This document shows positions 47,788 to 60,349 of a stretch of 64,000 bases of DNA, piece after piece. The position numbers were made by a program, and so were the translations under genes. The stretch lies in contig OX578134.1 of the NCBI GenBank assembly GCA_951213105.1, forward strand, positions 141,519,206 to 141,583,205, read 5' to 3'. This DNA comes from Amaurobius ferox (taxonomy: Eukaryota; Arthropoda; Arachnida; Araneae; Amaurobiidae). The number at the start of each line of letters is the position of its first letter. Positions within the stretch are counted from its first letter, which is position 1. The notes under the pieces are model-generated. The model saw only the letters and a list, made by a program, of their open reading frames with translations, was not told the origin of the DNA and did no database searches.

Positions 47788-49879
47788 GCTTATCTTTGAT
47801 GTCCTTACGTAGTAAAATGCATTGAATGTGAATATTTAAATAGGAATAGGGACAATAAATTGAAGTTGAGCTGCCGAAATGTACATGAACGGGAATTTCT
47901 GGCTCATTAACGTATACATCTTTAGTGTTCTGATACCAAGTGTATTGAATAATTGGTAATCAGAAAATAAAAATGTATAATACAAATGTATCTGGAATTC
48001 AGCAAATCGCTGGTTTATTTATAATACTTCCTTCAAGTAACATCGCATAATATAAGATTCGTTCAGACTGATGTCTGAATAAATCTGAAAATTAAGAACT
48101 TTGGTAGACAAATTATACAAGGTTGAATAAACGTATTAGCAGCTTTCAAATACAAACATGTGCCTTCTTGTCAGGCTAAATCGTCAAGACAGAGCACAAG
48201 CACCAACAAAGGCGGATCTTGGTTGGCCATTTCAATCAGTGAGAATTTCAATGAATTTTAAGTAGGTATTATCTGTTTAAGATAATACCTAATTTAGCAG
48301 TTCCTACTTAGCAATGTTCTTCTAAAGACGAGCGTTTGCCTCCATTGGGACTGGTGCTCTGCCTCGTTATTCCTGACCACAAAAGCTCTTTGTCACCCTG
48401 GAAACTAATTGATAACTTTATTCAACATTGTCTGCTGTTTCAAGTCTATTTTTGCAGTATCACATAATATTATCCATAGATTGTTTCTGTAGCAATCTTT
48501 TCTTCCCTTTCAGCTTCTGCAATGCGTTTGAATGCTTCAATAAGTAATTTCATTTGTAAAAGTGAACAGTAAATGTTTCAGCTCGATATTGCAGATTTAT
48601 TATTTTCAACTAAGTGTCAAATCTTTAAATAAATTAATAGGATCCATGTCGATCAATATTGATGATAATCAATATGGATATCAACAGATAGATAAAATGA
48701 ACTTTAGATAAAATTTTTAAAGATTCAATATGATCTTTTAAGAGTTTCTGACACTTAATTCCGACATTGAAAGTGAAAATGAAAGTAGCAATTGGATATG
48801 ACAAGTTTTTAGAAAATATATCGCAGTCAAGGAGCGTTTTTATGAACTTATGTTGTTCAGATCAAATACAGATAATTTATGCCCAATTTGATTTTTAAGT
48901 ACGATGTTTAGAGAAGGGTTCAGCAGTTATCAATTAAAATTTCATATAAATCTTAAGTTTTATTTAATTTATTCCACGGTTTTTACGAAATTCAGTATGT
49001 TATAATACGTAGTCTGTACGCATTATATTAAATTATGAATATCTTGAACATTAGATATGAAATGTATTAACTATTTCATATGAATTTTGCTAATTAATTG
49101 TGCAACGATTTATAAATAGTATGGTTGGCGGCGGGATTTGAGAATACGTCATTTGTGCTTTGATTTCAGAATTGGAAAATGATTTTTTAGTAATGCGACT
49201 GGCGCCAGCACTAAAGTACCTCACGATAGTGAACATATTTTTCCTTTTTCAATTTATATGAAGTGTGAGTTTTTCATTTATTTCCTTTTTTAGTTTTGAA
49301 TCCTACTTATTGCATTGCAATAAGTATACGCCCTACATCCAACGAGGTTGTGTCCATCGGAATTTGAATAACACGTTGTCTTATGATAAAGATGATATTG
49401 CTTCCCATTTACGTCATTTCAAATACTGAAATGGGGAAGACTTTTCTTCTGTAAACATTAATGCTAGATGAAGGCTTAAATTGTGGGCCCATGCTGATTG
49501 GCCACTGCATGATGATTGGTGGACTTCAAACAGTTTATTCTAGTAACTAGCCGGACATATAAAACTTATATACAAGTTATTCGAATAAAATTAATTAAAA
49601 ATGGTAAGAATATCGCTATTTGAAACGAAAAATTTAGTTTTTATTTCTTCTTTGCATATATTTTTCTATTAAACTCAATTTTTTTCTTATATATAAATAA
49701 AAAATCGATGTATCCTGATATATAAAAATGTATTTCCCTTTTTCTTATTATATTATATTATTTCCCTATTTTTTAATTTGTTACAAACACATAAAAAATA
49801 TTTAAATTCATTATTAAGTAGCAGCGGAAAAAAGGCAAATACAGAATGATGTCATATAAATGATCCATTCAAATAATAT
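47788..49879. other. No supported gene; one clean hairpin
   Basis: At 48264-48290 AGGTATTATCT pairs perfectly with AGATAATACCT across a 5-base loop. Near it CAGAGCACAAGCACC (48191) and ACTGGTGCTCTG (48349) are partly inverse to each other, so a small inverted-repeat element may span 48190-48365. Otherwise nothing. Confidence 0.4.
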
Positions 49880-52560
49880 GGACAACGACTAAGGACTAAA
49901 CTCTTTTTTTGTTTCATTATCTTTGATATTCTTAGTGATCTAATACTCTCTTGTTTTGAATAGTTTTAGTAGTAAACGAAAATATATACGTAATTTTCTG
50001 AATTTAAACTTAAGGCTTAAAATATTCAATAGTGTAATTGCAAATATCTCGATTAAGATAATACTTCTCCACAACGATTTAGATAATTCATTTTGCAAAT
50101 TGCGACCATTAGAAGCTTTTGTTTTAAAAGTATTTTCCGCTGCAGGGAATTACACATTACAATACACTTGCAACTATTCTATAAAATAAATGATTTTGAG
50201 AGATTAACGGTAATTGTTTAAATTTCATACTTCTAAAGAACTAAAGTATTTTGTTTTTAAAGCATATATCTAGAAATTGGATTAAGAATTTATACACATC
50301 GAATATGAGTATTAAATATATGCAATTGACCTGGAAAAGAAGCTATTTAGAAGTTTTTTGCAGAAATCCAGTTATTTGTATGTTGAAAATAAAGACAAAA
50401 CATAAATCTTAGCAATCATGAAGCAGAATAAAGAAGGACTTAAATCAAAACTTCATGACCACCATCCTCAATTACAGATAAAACCTCCAACTTTTATAAT
50501 ATGAAAAAAATATTACTTCAAAGTCTTCTGAGGAAATGTTATATGTTATCATATGATAGCATGTGAATGCCATCATTTAGGTCTGGCTGTTTTTGCTTTG
50601 CATTTTAAATCAGATTTTTTATACTTATTATAAAGTAAAATAAAATTGTATGCTAAAATTTCAACAAAATGTATAATTTTATAAACAATATTTTAACAAT
50701 TTTAATTTTTGTGTATTTCCATATAATTTTTTTCACTAATTTTATGAGTTAATATCTAATAATATGAGTATTTTAGACATCTTAGGTAATGGGTTAACCG
50801 CTTACATATACGTTCGAGTGACAAATTGGTTATTTCGTTAGGCCGTTCTAATGTAAAAAAAACCTTTGCTCTAGCTTTTCTATTTACTGTTATATTATCT
50901 TTTCTATTCTGCTATATTAGCTTTTCTATTTACTGTTATATTTTTTCTGTTTGTTTCTCATGATTTCACACTAATAAAAAAAAATTCAAATAATTAAGTA
51001 TCACACACCTGAGTACAAACCTCAGAAGTATATACTATATAGACTTGATACCAATGGTCATTACAATATCCCAACCACTAAACTATTGGACTTTTTTCTG
51101 GATCATAATTGTTAAAATCTTCTGTATTCTAATGTCTTTAAATCTTCGAAAGTAGATACAAGTAAATGTGTATTTTTTAATGTATGCTTCGTTCTTAGAA
51201 TATTCAAAAGTGTTACTGCAACTAGTTTCAGTAAGATAGTACTATCCCTAAAGCATTTAGAATGATTAATTTCCTAAATTGCAACAATAATTGCTTTTGT
51301 TTCAGAATCGTTTTTCGCCGTAGGGATACTACACAGCACAATATATTTGCTAATATTTTCACTTCAATCTTTCTGAGATGGCAGTTGTTTAGATTTTATG
51401 CATCAAAATGGTTGAGTAAAGTTACTGTCTCTAAAAAATAATATTGCTTTGAACTTACAGCAAGATATTTTTGATGTTGTTGTCAAAGTGTTCAGATAAG
51501 TAAAGATTACTTCTTGAATGTTTAAATATTTATTTCTTTGAGGTTTCTTTTGACGAATTATTTGAACTTTTATGCTGTTAATGAAGACTTTTCTCATAGC
51601 CTATAGAAATTTATATATTGTATTTAAGTACTATTAAAATTAATACTGTAGCTCATACTCAAGTACTGATGAAATATATTGATATATAAACATTTAGGAT
51701 TAATTAAAAAAAATAATAAAATTTGGATCTCACTGATTGATTAAAGGTTGATTGATAATGGATATTGATTAAAAGTTTTTCTAAAGTTGTGTGTAAAACA
51801 TTCGTCATCTAATTAATTTATCTGTTTTATGCCATTCAACTCACACGAAGTGTTCATTTCAGATTAAAATAATAACATATTAAGTACCTTATAATGATCA
51901 CATATAACGAGACAAACTATGAAATTGATTTATCAAGTAAAAAATACGTTATACGAAATATATGTTAAATTTGAGCTACATATTTCAGCAAATTTGGAAT
52001 AACAATTGTTACTGTAATTGGACTTAAATATGTTGCTCAACTTTTCTATGTGGTATGTATATTGACTAATTATTATTTATGTATTCCTATGCTAAATACG
52101 TCCGGTATATTTATACTTATAAAATGGAAACGTTAAATTTCGAATACGTGGATCTGTGTTTCCAAAAATGCAGGTTTAGCAAACAAATGAATAACTATAG
52201 ACGGCATCCATACAGAAAATTAAAAAAAAATGAAATGGCTTCTATTTGAACAACTGAACTTCCTTTCTCATTACCTTTGAAAACTTTCGTGTTTTAATGT
52301 CACCTGCTTTAAGCAGTATGAAAAGAAAAAGTAAATAGATACGTGATTTCCAAAAATTTTCCCTGGTGCTTAGAATAATCACTAGTGATACTACAAACAG
52401 CTCAAATAAAATATTAATTTCCCTGTAGCAATTTGGGAAATGCATTTCAAAAATTGCGTCCATTAAAAGCTTTTGTTCCAAAAATAATTTTTGCTGAAAG
52501 GGATGATCCATTACAATATATCATTCGCTAGGATTTACAAGAGTAAATAATATTCAGAAT
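49880..52560. repeat. Three diverged paralogous segments spaced about 1.2 kb
   Basis: GCGACCATTAGAAGCTTTTG at 50101, GCAACAATAATTGCTTTTG at 51282 and GCGTCCATTAAAAGCTTTTG at 52458 head corresponding stretches. Each is followed by a TTTTCGC- or TTTTTGC-type block and a CA.TACAATAT block. Similarity extends upstream, for example AATATTCAATAGTGTAATTGCAA at 50019 versus AATATTCAAAAGTGTTACTGCAA at 51199. Unit 1 has a 77-codon frame and unit 3 an antisense 89-codon frame; no frame is shared by all three, so a common protein is not supported. Confidence 0.6.
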
Positions 52561-52989
52561 TTAACTGCGATTGTTAGTCTCTTGCAGTTTAAGAAAAATA
52601 TATTGCTTGCATTTTATACTTTAATAAAAAGAAACAAGAATTGATATATATCAATACTGATGCTAAACAAAACATACACTTGAAACAATTTTTGAAGTGT
52701 TTTAAATAACAATTTTAAGTTAGTACTACTAAATATAAAAAAAAAAAAAAATTTTATTATTTTCTTAAAATAATTAAATTGTTTTTTATATAAATTATGG
52801 TTGATAATGTATGTCTTGCAAGGAATTAAAATCAGTTATATATATATATAATAGAATGTCATATAACAGAAACTACCATAGTACAAATAGTACAAAAACA
52901 GTTATCTAGACCAATAAGCGCAATGCAGGTCGAAGTAGTCTAGAATAGTATAATAGTAAAAATTGAAAGATTGGACATGAAGTCAGCCA
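52561..52989. other. No supported gene; TA run
   Basis: A short TA run at 52838-52850 lies on the tail side of the stranded Penelope-like block at 52990-53110, as it does for the intact copies at 2.4 and 3.6 kb. Confidence 0.45.
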
Positions 52990-53110
52990 ACATGTAATAC
53001 ATAAAAGGCCTAGGGGGATTGTTACCCCTAGTTCCTGTTTACAAGTCGACTTTTGCACCAATGGCAACACTCACGGAGCCATGCATTGGCTTCGTGAGAG
53101 TACATACACA
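52990..53110 (-). mobile_element. Stranded 3' tail of a Penelope-like element
   Basis: In minus orientation it reads GTGAGTGTTGCC, then CTTGTAAACAGGAA, then the hairpin ACTAGGGGTAACAATCCCCC, which is the same ordered block as at 2280-2340 and 3503-3560. About 140 bp further on in that orientation comes a TA run. No RT sequence is attached. Confidence 0.55.
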
Positions 53111-53284
53111 CAACACACATACACACAACACTCAAGTATTTTGCAGATCAACAGGTATCTACTATTATTTAAACTCTATGACCGGAGTGGTTGGATAAAC
53201 ACACCCCCACCAATACACTCAATTCCCGAGATTCCCGAAATTCTGCTACTTTAAAACACCAATTCTGCTACTCTAAAAACACGC

Positions 53285-53800
53285 TTTTGTTAGATTTTTA
53301 CAAGTAAAAAGTATGTTTTTGTGAAAAAACGTTAAAAAATAGCACAAGTGTGAAAACCTATTTTAATTTCCATAGAGAAAACGGCATAAGTGTGGTTTTT
53401 GAAAAGTAGAAAACTTAAATTTGTAAAAAAATATAAGAAAAAAACTTGCATTTACGAAATTTTGTTAGTAAAAATCGCGTTTTTGTGAAAAAAAGTTAAA
53501 ACATAGCACAAGTGTGAAAACCTATGTTAATTTCCATAGAGAAAACAGCACAAGTGTGGTTTTTGAAAAGTAGAAAACTTACATTTGCGAAAAAATATAA
53601 GAAAAAAACTTGCAGTTACGAAATTTTGTTAGTAAAAATCACGTTTTTGTGAAAAAAAGATAAAAAATAGCACAAGTGTGAAAACCTATGTTAATTTCCA
53701 TAGAGAAAACGACACAAGTGTGGTTTTTGAAAAGTAGAAAACTTACATTTGCGAAAAAATATAAGAAAAAGACTTGCATTTACGAAATTTTGTTAGTAAA
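53285..53800. repeat. Tandem repeat, period 164 bp, about three units
   Basis: TTTTTGTGAAAAAA recurs with exact 164 bp spacing (GTGAAAA at 53321, 53485, 53649). Units share AGCACAAGTGTGAAAACCTA, TTTCCATAGAGAAAAC and GGTTTTTGAAAAGTAGAAAA. High identity and unchanged period indicate a recent array. Confidence 0.95.
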
Positions 53801-54165
53801 ATGCAGAATTCTTACAGTTCACTTCGTAACCGTCTTTAACATACAAATAGGGTAAGCATCTCTCCTCATCATACGATATTCTTACAGTTCGCTTCGTAAC
53901 CGCCAAATAGGGGAGGGGTATTGTAAAAACGATTACCTTAGCATGCTCTTGGTATACCCCTTAACCTACGAATAGGACAAGCACTCTTTTCTTAGAAGGC
54001 GGAGGTATTTGACATGACCTTGGCACACCCTTGGTATACCCTTAACATGCTCTTGGCATGTCCTTGGCGGAGGGATATTCATTACTTAATTACTTTATTA
54101 AATTATCCTCATTCATTTAAAAAAAAAAGAAAAAAATTCTCAACTATCAGAAAAATTCCCAATTT
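53801..54165. repeat. Short direct repeats
   Basis: ATTCTTACAGTTC.CTTCGTAACCG occurs at 53808 and 53878, and CTTGGTATACCC or CATGCTCTTGG recurs from 53942 to 54062. These small duplications join the arrays on either side. Confidence 0.7.
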
Positions 54166-54169
54166 TAAT

Positions 54170-54920
54170 TCTCCTTTCTGCCGCTAGGGGGCGCTGATGG
54201 TACTGCACAGCCTCCCTCACAGGTGAGTAGGTGTTGCCACCCCCAAAAACGTTTCTCCCATACAGGTGTTGCTATGGCAACCCAAACAAAAAAATATTTC
54301 TAAGTTCCATTCCATAGTTTCCCTTTTGGCCGCTAGGGAGTGCTGGTTGCACCGCACAGCCTCCCTCACAGGTGAGTAGGTATTGCCACCCCAAAAAAGT
54401 TTCATCCATGCTTAGAAAAAAAATCCTCAATTTCATCTCCATAGTTCCGCTTTTCGCCGCTAGGGGGCGCTGATGGCACTGCTCCGCCTCTGTCGCAGAG
54501 GCGGAGGTGTTGCCACCCCCAAAACAGTTTCTACCATACAAATGTTGCTATGTCAACCCAAACAAACAAAAAAAACATTTCTAAGTTCCATCCTTGATAG
54601 TTCCGCTTTCCGTCGCTAGGGGGCACTGATGGCACTGCTCCGCCTCTGTCGCAGAGGCGGAGGTGTTGCCACCCCCAAAAAAGTTTCTCCCGTACTTGTA
54701 AAAAATATCATTCCAAAAAATTTAATTCCCCCTCAACCCCTCGTACAAGACTACGAAATCGTTGCCACCCAAAAAAAAAGTTTCTCAAAAATTTTTACCC
54801 CCACCTTTTTTCATTTTCCCCCCATTTACACCCCCGTCCAGGATTACGAAATTCAAGATGGCTGCCATTTTGCTCCGCGCTCCGCATTGCTCCGCCTCCC
54901 GTGCAGAACGCCCCTATCTT
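54170..54920. repeat. Tandem array of four units with CTCF-like cores and GC palindromes
   Basis: Each unit has a core CCGCTAGGGGGCGCTG or variant (54181, 54330, 54457, 54613), then a CCGC..CTC or CCTCCCTCAC stretch, then GGTGTTGCCACCCC and AAAGTTTCT. In units 3 and 4 the centre is a perfect 25 bp palindrome: CTCCGCCTCTG, TCG, then its inverse (54482-54506 and 54638-54662). Units 1 and 2 have CCTCCCTCACAGGTGAG instead. A partial fifth unit runs from 54760 (GTTGCCACCC, AAAGTTTCT) to about 54920. Frames through the array are by-products of the repeats. Confidence 0.9.
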
Positions 54921-55277
54921 ATCTACTTACGAGCATATGCTAAATGTATAAAAATCTGTTGCACCCATCTTCAGTTGAAAATAATAATAATATAAATATA
55001 CAAACAATCGGATACCTTTTTTATTATTGTTTTTCGCACTTTACTGTAGGGAAATAAAATGTATATAATAGTATTGTCTGAATTTAACCCCATTGCCTGA
55101 AAAAAAATCCCATGGACATAAATATCTCAAAATCCACGCTATATATGTCCAAATCGTAAATCGAAATTTTCCTTTTACTAAAAATTGATGATAAAATACC
55201 GATTTACCTCGAAAAATATCCATTAGCTTTTAAAAATATGCAGCTTTTAGATATAACCTTAAGAACGTAGTACTTAC
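54921..55277 (-). other. Presumed intron side of the Ig exon
   Basis: AT-rich sequence downstream (minus direction) of the Ig exon donor. No further exon is seen. Confidence 0.4.
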
Positions 55278-55436
55278 TAACTACTTTTAAAACTAAAGGT
55301 CTCTCTGCTTTCTCTCCACGTCCATTAATTGCTACGCATCTGTAAATGCCTTCGTCTTCTTTGCGAACACTGTGAATGCGCACAACTCCTCTTTGGTCTA
55401 CTGTCTGCCGCTCTCCAAATGGTAATTTGCTTCCAC
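55278..55436 (-). CDS. Exon encoding the C-terminal half of an I-set immunoglobulin domain (Dscam-like)
   Basis: A 159 bp exon on the minus strand. The acceptor is a pyrimidine-rich TTTATTTTTCAG ending at 55437, the donor is GTAAGT at 55277. Both junctions are phase 1, the usual phase for Ig-domain exons. The 52 complete codons contain LPFGERQTVDQRGVVRIHSV (the D-E strand region) and then KEDEGIYRCVAINGRGEKAE with the D-x-G-x-Y-x-C signature of strand F, followed by RPLVLKVV as strand G. This matches I-set Ig domains of cell-adhesion receptors; the LP..xRQ.V...G...I..V..EDEG.Y.C pattern is most like Dscam family members. The first half of the domain (strands A-C with Cys and Trp) should lie in an upstream exon at higher coordinates; I do not find it. 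Codon use is clearly more GC-rich than the flanks. Ig identity is secure; Dscam membership is inference. Confidence 0.85.
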
Positions 55437-55805
55437 CTGAAAAATAAAGTTGTTTGTGTTACACTGTAGTATTAGGAACTGTAAAATAACAGTTGAATTT
55501 CCTTCAAATATACTCTGCGATTTCAATCTTGAAACATTCTTACATTAAAAGAACACATTCACATTAAGTTTGCAATAGATAAGGTGTGGAAATTAAATGT
55601 GTCTAAACCTGTGTAAGTAACGTGTTCAATAGAAAAAAAAATTGTTATCATATATTATGGATTTAATAGGTCCAATATATTCTTATGTGTATTCTGTAAA
55701 GTGATATATCTGTAAAGTGTAAACGTATGCCCCTCCTAAAGAATATTGACGGTTCCAGCAAATGTAGCTCGATTAATTGGGGGTATTTGATAACCTGTAC
55801 ACTAA
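55437..55805 (-). other. Presumed intron upstream of the Ig exon
   Basis: AT-rich sequence with the polypyrimidine tract and acceptor at its exon end; nothing else recognised. Confidence 0.4.
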
Positions 55806-56385
55806 CAGATATTTACTATGATTAATATTTAAATGTCCAAGTATACTGACAGCACATACAATAAACATGGATTATTGAAAATAATAATAAGAAAAAAAAT
55901 TATTTTAATGAAAGAAAAACTGTACACTAGCATATATATATATATATATACTACTTTCTACATTAATTATGCCGAACAACATCTGTTAGACTTGATTGTT
56001 TGGGGACCTACAAATTCCTTCAAAGGGGAGGGAAAACGATTGTAAAAGTAAAATTTCCTACACAAATTATTTTTCTTGCTATGTACTATGCTATGTACTA
56101 TGGTTAATATTTAAATGCCCAAGTAAATACTGCCCAAGTAAAGCTGACTGCGTATATAATAAACATAAATTATTGAAATTAAAAATAACAAAAAATATTA
56201 TGCATTTTCATGAAAGAAAAATTTTACACTATCATATATATACTACTTTCCACATTAATTATTCCGAAAGAGATCTGTCAAACTTGATTGTTTGGGGACC
56301 TACAAATTCTTTCAAAGGAAGGGAGAACGTTTTTAGAAATGAAATTTCCTACATAAGTTGTTTTTCTTGTTTCGGCACTAATTTT
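55806..56385. repeat. Tandem duplication, period about 290 bp
   Basis: TTTGGGGACCTACAAATTC at 56008 and again at 56300 marks the two units. Both also contain ATGAAAGAAAAA, ATATATACTACTTTC, CACATTAATTAT or its variant, and GAAATTTCCTACA. Each holds an in-phase frame (SKYTDSTYNKHGLLK and SKADCVYNKHKLLK), but they read through TA runs and are not convincing genes. Confidence 0.85.
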
Positions 56386-57523
56386 CATTTTATTCGATTA
56401 TCTGTAGACAACTCGTTAAGATGATTAGTTAAAGCGGGGAAGTTTAAAATTTATCTTATGGGAATAATTTTGGTTCTATGGAATTTTTTTCGTGCTGTAT
56501 AGACTGAACTTTTCAAAAAACAGAATATGAATCGTTTTTAAATTCATAAATATAGTTCTTGTATACCTGGAAATATACCTTAAATTTAATGTACCTAATA
56601 AGATAACGTATTTGAAGTAACGGACATTTGTTTCATTTGTATTGCATTTATAATGTTTACATTATTCGAGTTCTCTATTTTGCACCTATTTAGATCATTG
56701 CAATACCACTTTCTATAGCATTGCGTTATATCAAAGATAACATACCTCATTTAACAATAAATAGCATATAATATTGTATTATATTAATTTTTTTTATTTT
56801 CTGCTACAACTATATTCAGGTTAAATTGCAGAACATGTAAGCAAAAGCATACCACTGCTTTCAAAATTTATTTCTATAATTTACATTTTTGTCGTATAAA
56901 CTCTGTAATTTATTAGCATAATTAAGAACATCATACAAGTTTAAAATTTCATAAAGTTTGTTATTAAGATAACAGACCTTAACTCGAGATGATATTTATC
57001 TCTAGCCGAATAAAGACACTCCAGCACGTACGGTATCCTATAAGGTTGTGGTGTCTTGTTGAGGTGAAGGTCGAGGTTCATGATAGCTCAATTTGATTTC
57101 ATCCAGACTTGTAGTATGTCATGACGATAATTATTTCAGATAAAATAGTTGGTATTTGCATGGGCGTGTGGTCAGCGATGAAGAAAAAGAAACCTTGTTA
57201 TATTGCATCATAATTATCAGATCAATTTGCATTTTTTGACTATACAGAAACCCACTTAGAGGGCTAATGTTTATCTATCCGACTTACACGACATCTGTAT
57301 TGGGTTAAGAAATGAGAAAGGGCCTTATGAAACATGACATTTTCTGCACACCATTTAATATGAATTTTAACACATTGTAAAACCAGTTTAGATTTTTAAT
57401 GCTGGTGTATTTCAATTCATTCCCAGCCATATATCATTGGAAAATTCACCTATTTAAATCGTATTTATATAATCATAAAATATATAATTAGATAAACTAG
57501 AAAATGGTAAATCATTTTTAGCT
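56386..57523. other. No supported gene; first of three related segments
   Basis: The part at 56940-57340 shares blocks with 57990-58330 and, more weakly, 61840-62140: ATTTATCTCTAGCCGAATAAA versus ATTTCTCTCTGACTGAATAAA, then CCAGCACGT, and later a TTTCATCCAGACTTG or TTTCTATCTAGTCTT block. No shared reading frame. Confidence 0.5.
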
Positions 57524-57870
57524 TTTCTTTTTTTCAGTTTGAAAAATATTAGGCAGGGCGAGTTTTGAAGATGGAAAATTGCAATTTCGTTATTATTTAT
57601 TCACCAATCATCCGCTCCATTACAGTTTCACTGGTGTCATTGTAAAGAATAATTATGTCAGAGGAGATTAAAATCTATGATATCTGTCTGAGCTTTATTT
57701 CAGTTTGAAAAACATTAGACAGAGCGAGTTGTCAAAAGGGAAAAATGCAATTTCACTATTATTCATTCAACAATTATCCACTGTACCTACTCATTAGAGT
57801 ATAGTTCTTCTGATGACAGTTACAACAACTCTTGTCTCAGAAAAGATTTAAACCTCTGATTTCCTTCTGG
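57524..57870. repeat. Tandem duplication, period about 170 bp
   Basis: TTTCAGTTTGAAAAA.ATTAG occurs at 57533 and 57699. Both are followed by CAG.GCGAGTT, GCAATTTC.TTATTATT and CTGTACC- or CCGCTCC-type stretches. Confidence 0.85.
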
Positions 57871-60344
57871 CTATTAGAAAACACACTAACATTTGATCCA
57901 TTGAGTGGCGCGCGATCAACTTTTCTTTGATATCTAAAAAACAAATCTTAAAATGCATTCACCTAGATGAAAGTGCACAAAAAAGGAACTATACCACAGC
58001 TTATTCAATGACGTGTAACTTTCTGTTTGTATTTATTGCATATAATTGAAGATCATTGCAACAAGTAAGATATTTCATCTAATTTGATCCCCAAATAATA
58101 TCACGTGTGTCCTTTAATCAGGGTTATATTTCTCTCTGACTGAATAAAAATACCCCAGCACGTGCTGATTTCTATCAAAGGGGATTCGCTGATATTTCTG
58201 AGAAAGCTATACTGTTCTTGTGACGAGGTCATATGTTTTACTTTTCCGTATTTCGAAATAGTCGAATTTTACTTCTGAGATTTCTATCTAGTCTTCAGAA
58301 AAATTATATAGATGTTAGAAAATGGTATTAGAAGTTTGTACGTACATATAGTGTGGACGTATTAATATTTTAATATAATACTTTTGTTAGTAATAGAAGT
58401 ATGCACATTTATATTATAGCTGTATTAGTAATATAGCACTATATTAGCAATAAAATGCTATATATTAGCAATAAAATGCTATATATTATCAATATAAACA
58501 CTGTATGGGTAATATAAGTATGAATACTCATATTATACTATATTCTTCAGCACTCAGTCCCACCACTGTTTAAACTATTTCTAGTTTGCGAAATCCGTAC
58601 TCGCCATCCTCCTTAAAAATATTTTATTTCATGAGCGGTGTTATACCGCAAAGTAGGCAAACTCAGTTCAGAGATTTGATAAGTGAATTTGATCAGCAAC
58701 TTGTATGTCTGTTAGAAAATGTCTTAACTTGCAATAGATTTTAAACGTATTAAATGACGAACATATTAACTTCCAATAGTTTTTAAAGGAATCAGACACA
58801 TGCAATCATGCCTCCTTTAAGGAAGTACTGAAAGTGTTATTCTCACAAACAGCAGTTTTATTTTCTTGGTATTGACTACGATTGGCTCCACTTCATTTCT
58901 TTCCGTTGGCAGTCGCCTAAACATTTAAATATCCCGTATATTACTCTTTCCGTTAAAAATACCTCTATGCAAATCCATTGGGAATCCTATATGGACACCC
59001 GTCCCGAATTTTTTTTGAGCGAAATCACGTGGTCATCACGTGGTCAATGATGAAATGGGAAAAGAAACATTTGCTGCTTACGCTTAAAATCTCGTATTAA
59101 AGCAGGTAAATTAAGCCAATAAACACGCTTTTTCAATTACAGGGCAAAATACTGTAGCTGCATATTCTTTAAAATTAATTTTAAATTTACCCAATAGCGA
59201 ATTTTTCCTTTAACAGTAACAATTTCCTTTCAATTTCCTAACAATTCCTTTAATATTTTCTGGAGGTACCTCAATACTAAACTTCGTAAATGTTTGCCAT
59301 TAGAGCTCCCCACATTCAAACGCACATTCTTTTTATTATATATGATTTGAATACCATGCAATTTTTTATAATCTGGAAGCTTAACTATACGTCTACAAAC
59401 GTACATATATCTCTCTCTCTCTCTAAATAAGTATATATCATCTATAGAAATTATTAAATTCGCAATTTACATTAACGTTAGTCTATTATGGAATCATTAA
59501 ATAATATACATGAGTGTGTTATATAGAAAATACAGATGATCATAAATAAAATCCCCCTGTTTAGATCCTTCTCCAGAGAGATCTAACGACTACCATTCAT
59601 CACACTTAGTACAAATATCTTTGATAGACATATGAGTATTTTCCGTGAAAAGTAAACTAAATTAAGAAATCCTCACTAGAAGTCAATTTAGTGCCATAAG
59701 TGGACAATTAAGTCGGATATACATATGGCACGACTTCAAACGCTTAAACTGATCAAAATAAAATGGTACGCTATGCATTATTTAGCTTGCAGCAGAACAA
59801 CTCTTAAAATGTTGAGTGTGCAATGACTGTAAAGCAAGCCGTTTTCTCCCCCACGTACGCAAAGATAATAAAAAAAAGTTAACTCTGTTGCTGCATTTGA
59901 CTATTGTTCTAGTTAAAGTAATACAATTTATTTACCAAAGAACATAATCAAATGTATAGTTCTTTTACCATAAAATTGCGAATTAAAATCACATACTATT
60001 GTACCTCTGGTTATCGCAAGGTCTATAATTCCCAATGTGGATAATTTTTTATTCAAATTATAAAAAATCGTTCTGCATATTTTAAAGGCAATCCCTACTT
60101 AAAGACGTTGAGTTATGCGAAATACATAATTCTATAAATGTTTCGTTTTAAAGAAATACTTCAATTCTGATCGCATTGTATGAAATGGAAATCCGTTTAC
60201 ATAGACTCGTTAAAAAGTAATAATAGAGTCTATGTTAAAAAATGTTCTTCAGCTGTAATGATGATTGCATGTTTTATTGATATTTGTAAGCATCATCTTA
60301 TTACAAAGACACCTTCAATATATATATAGCCTAAAACATATATA
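57871..60344. other. No supported gene; second related segment
   Basis: 57990-58330 is the second copy of the segment described at 56940-57340. A run of ATATTAGCAATAAAATGCT repeats lies at 58428-58480. A CT microsatellite is at 59411-59425. No coding exon is seen despite the possible Ig gene on this side. Confidence 0.45.
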
Positions 60345-60349
60345 GACAT

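Noticed and set aside
53285..54920. CRISPR-like look of regular repeats
   Set aside because: Repeats are 125-165 bp tandem units without unique spacers, in a eukaryotic context.
57056..57120. Possible Ig exon on minus near 57.1 kb (TSLDEIKLSYHEPRPSPQQD)
   Set aside because: Only about 24 codons are open, there is no Cys/Trp pattern, and the related segments at 58.2 and 62.0 kb do not share the frame.
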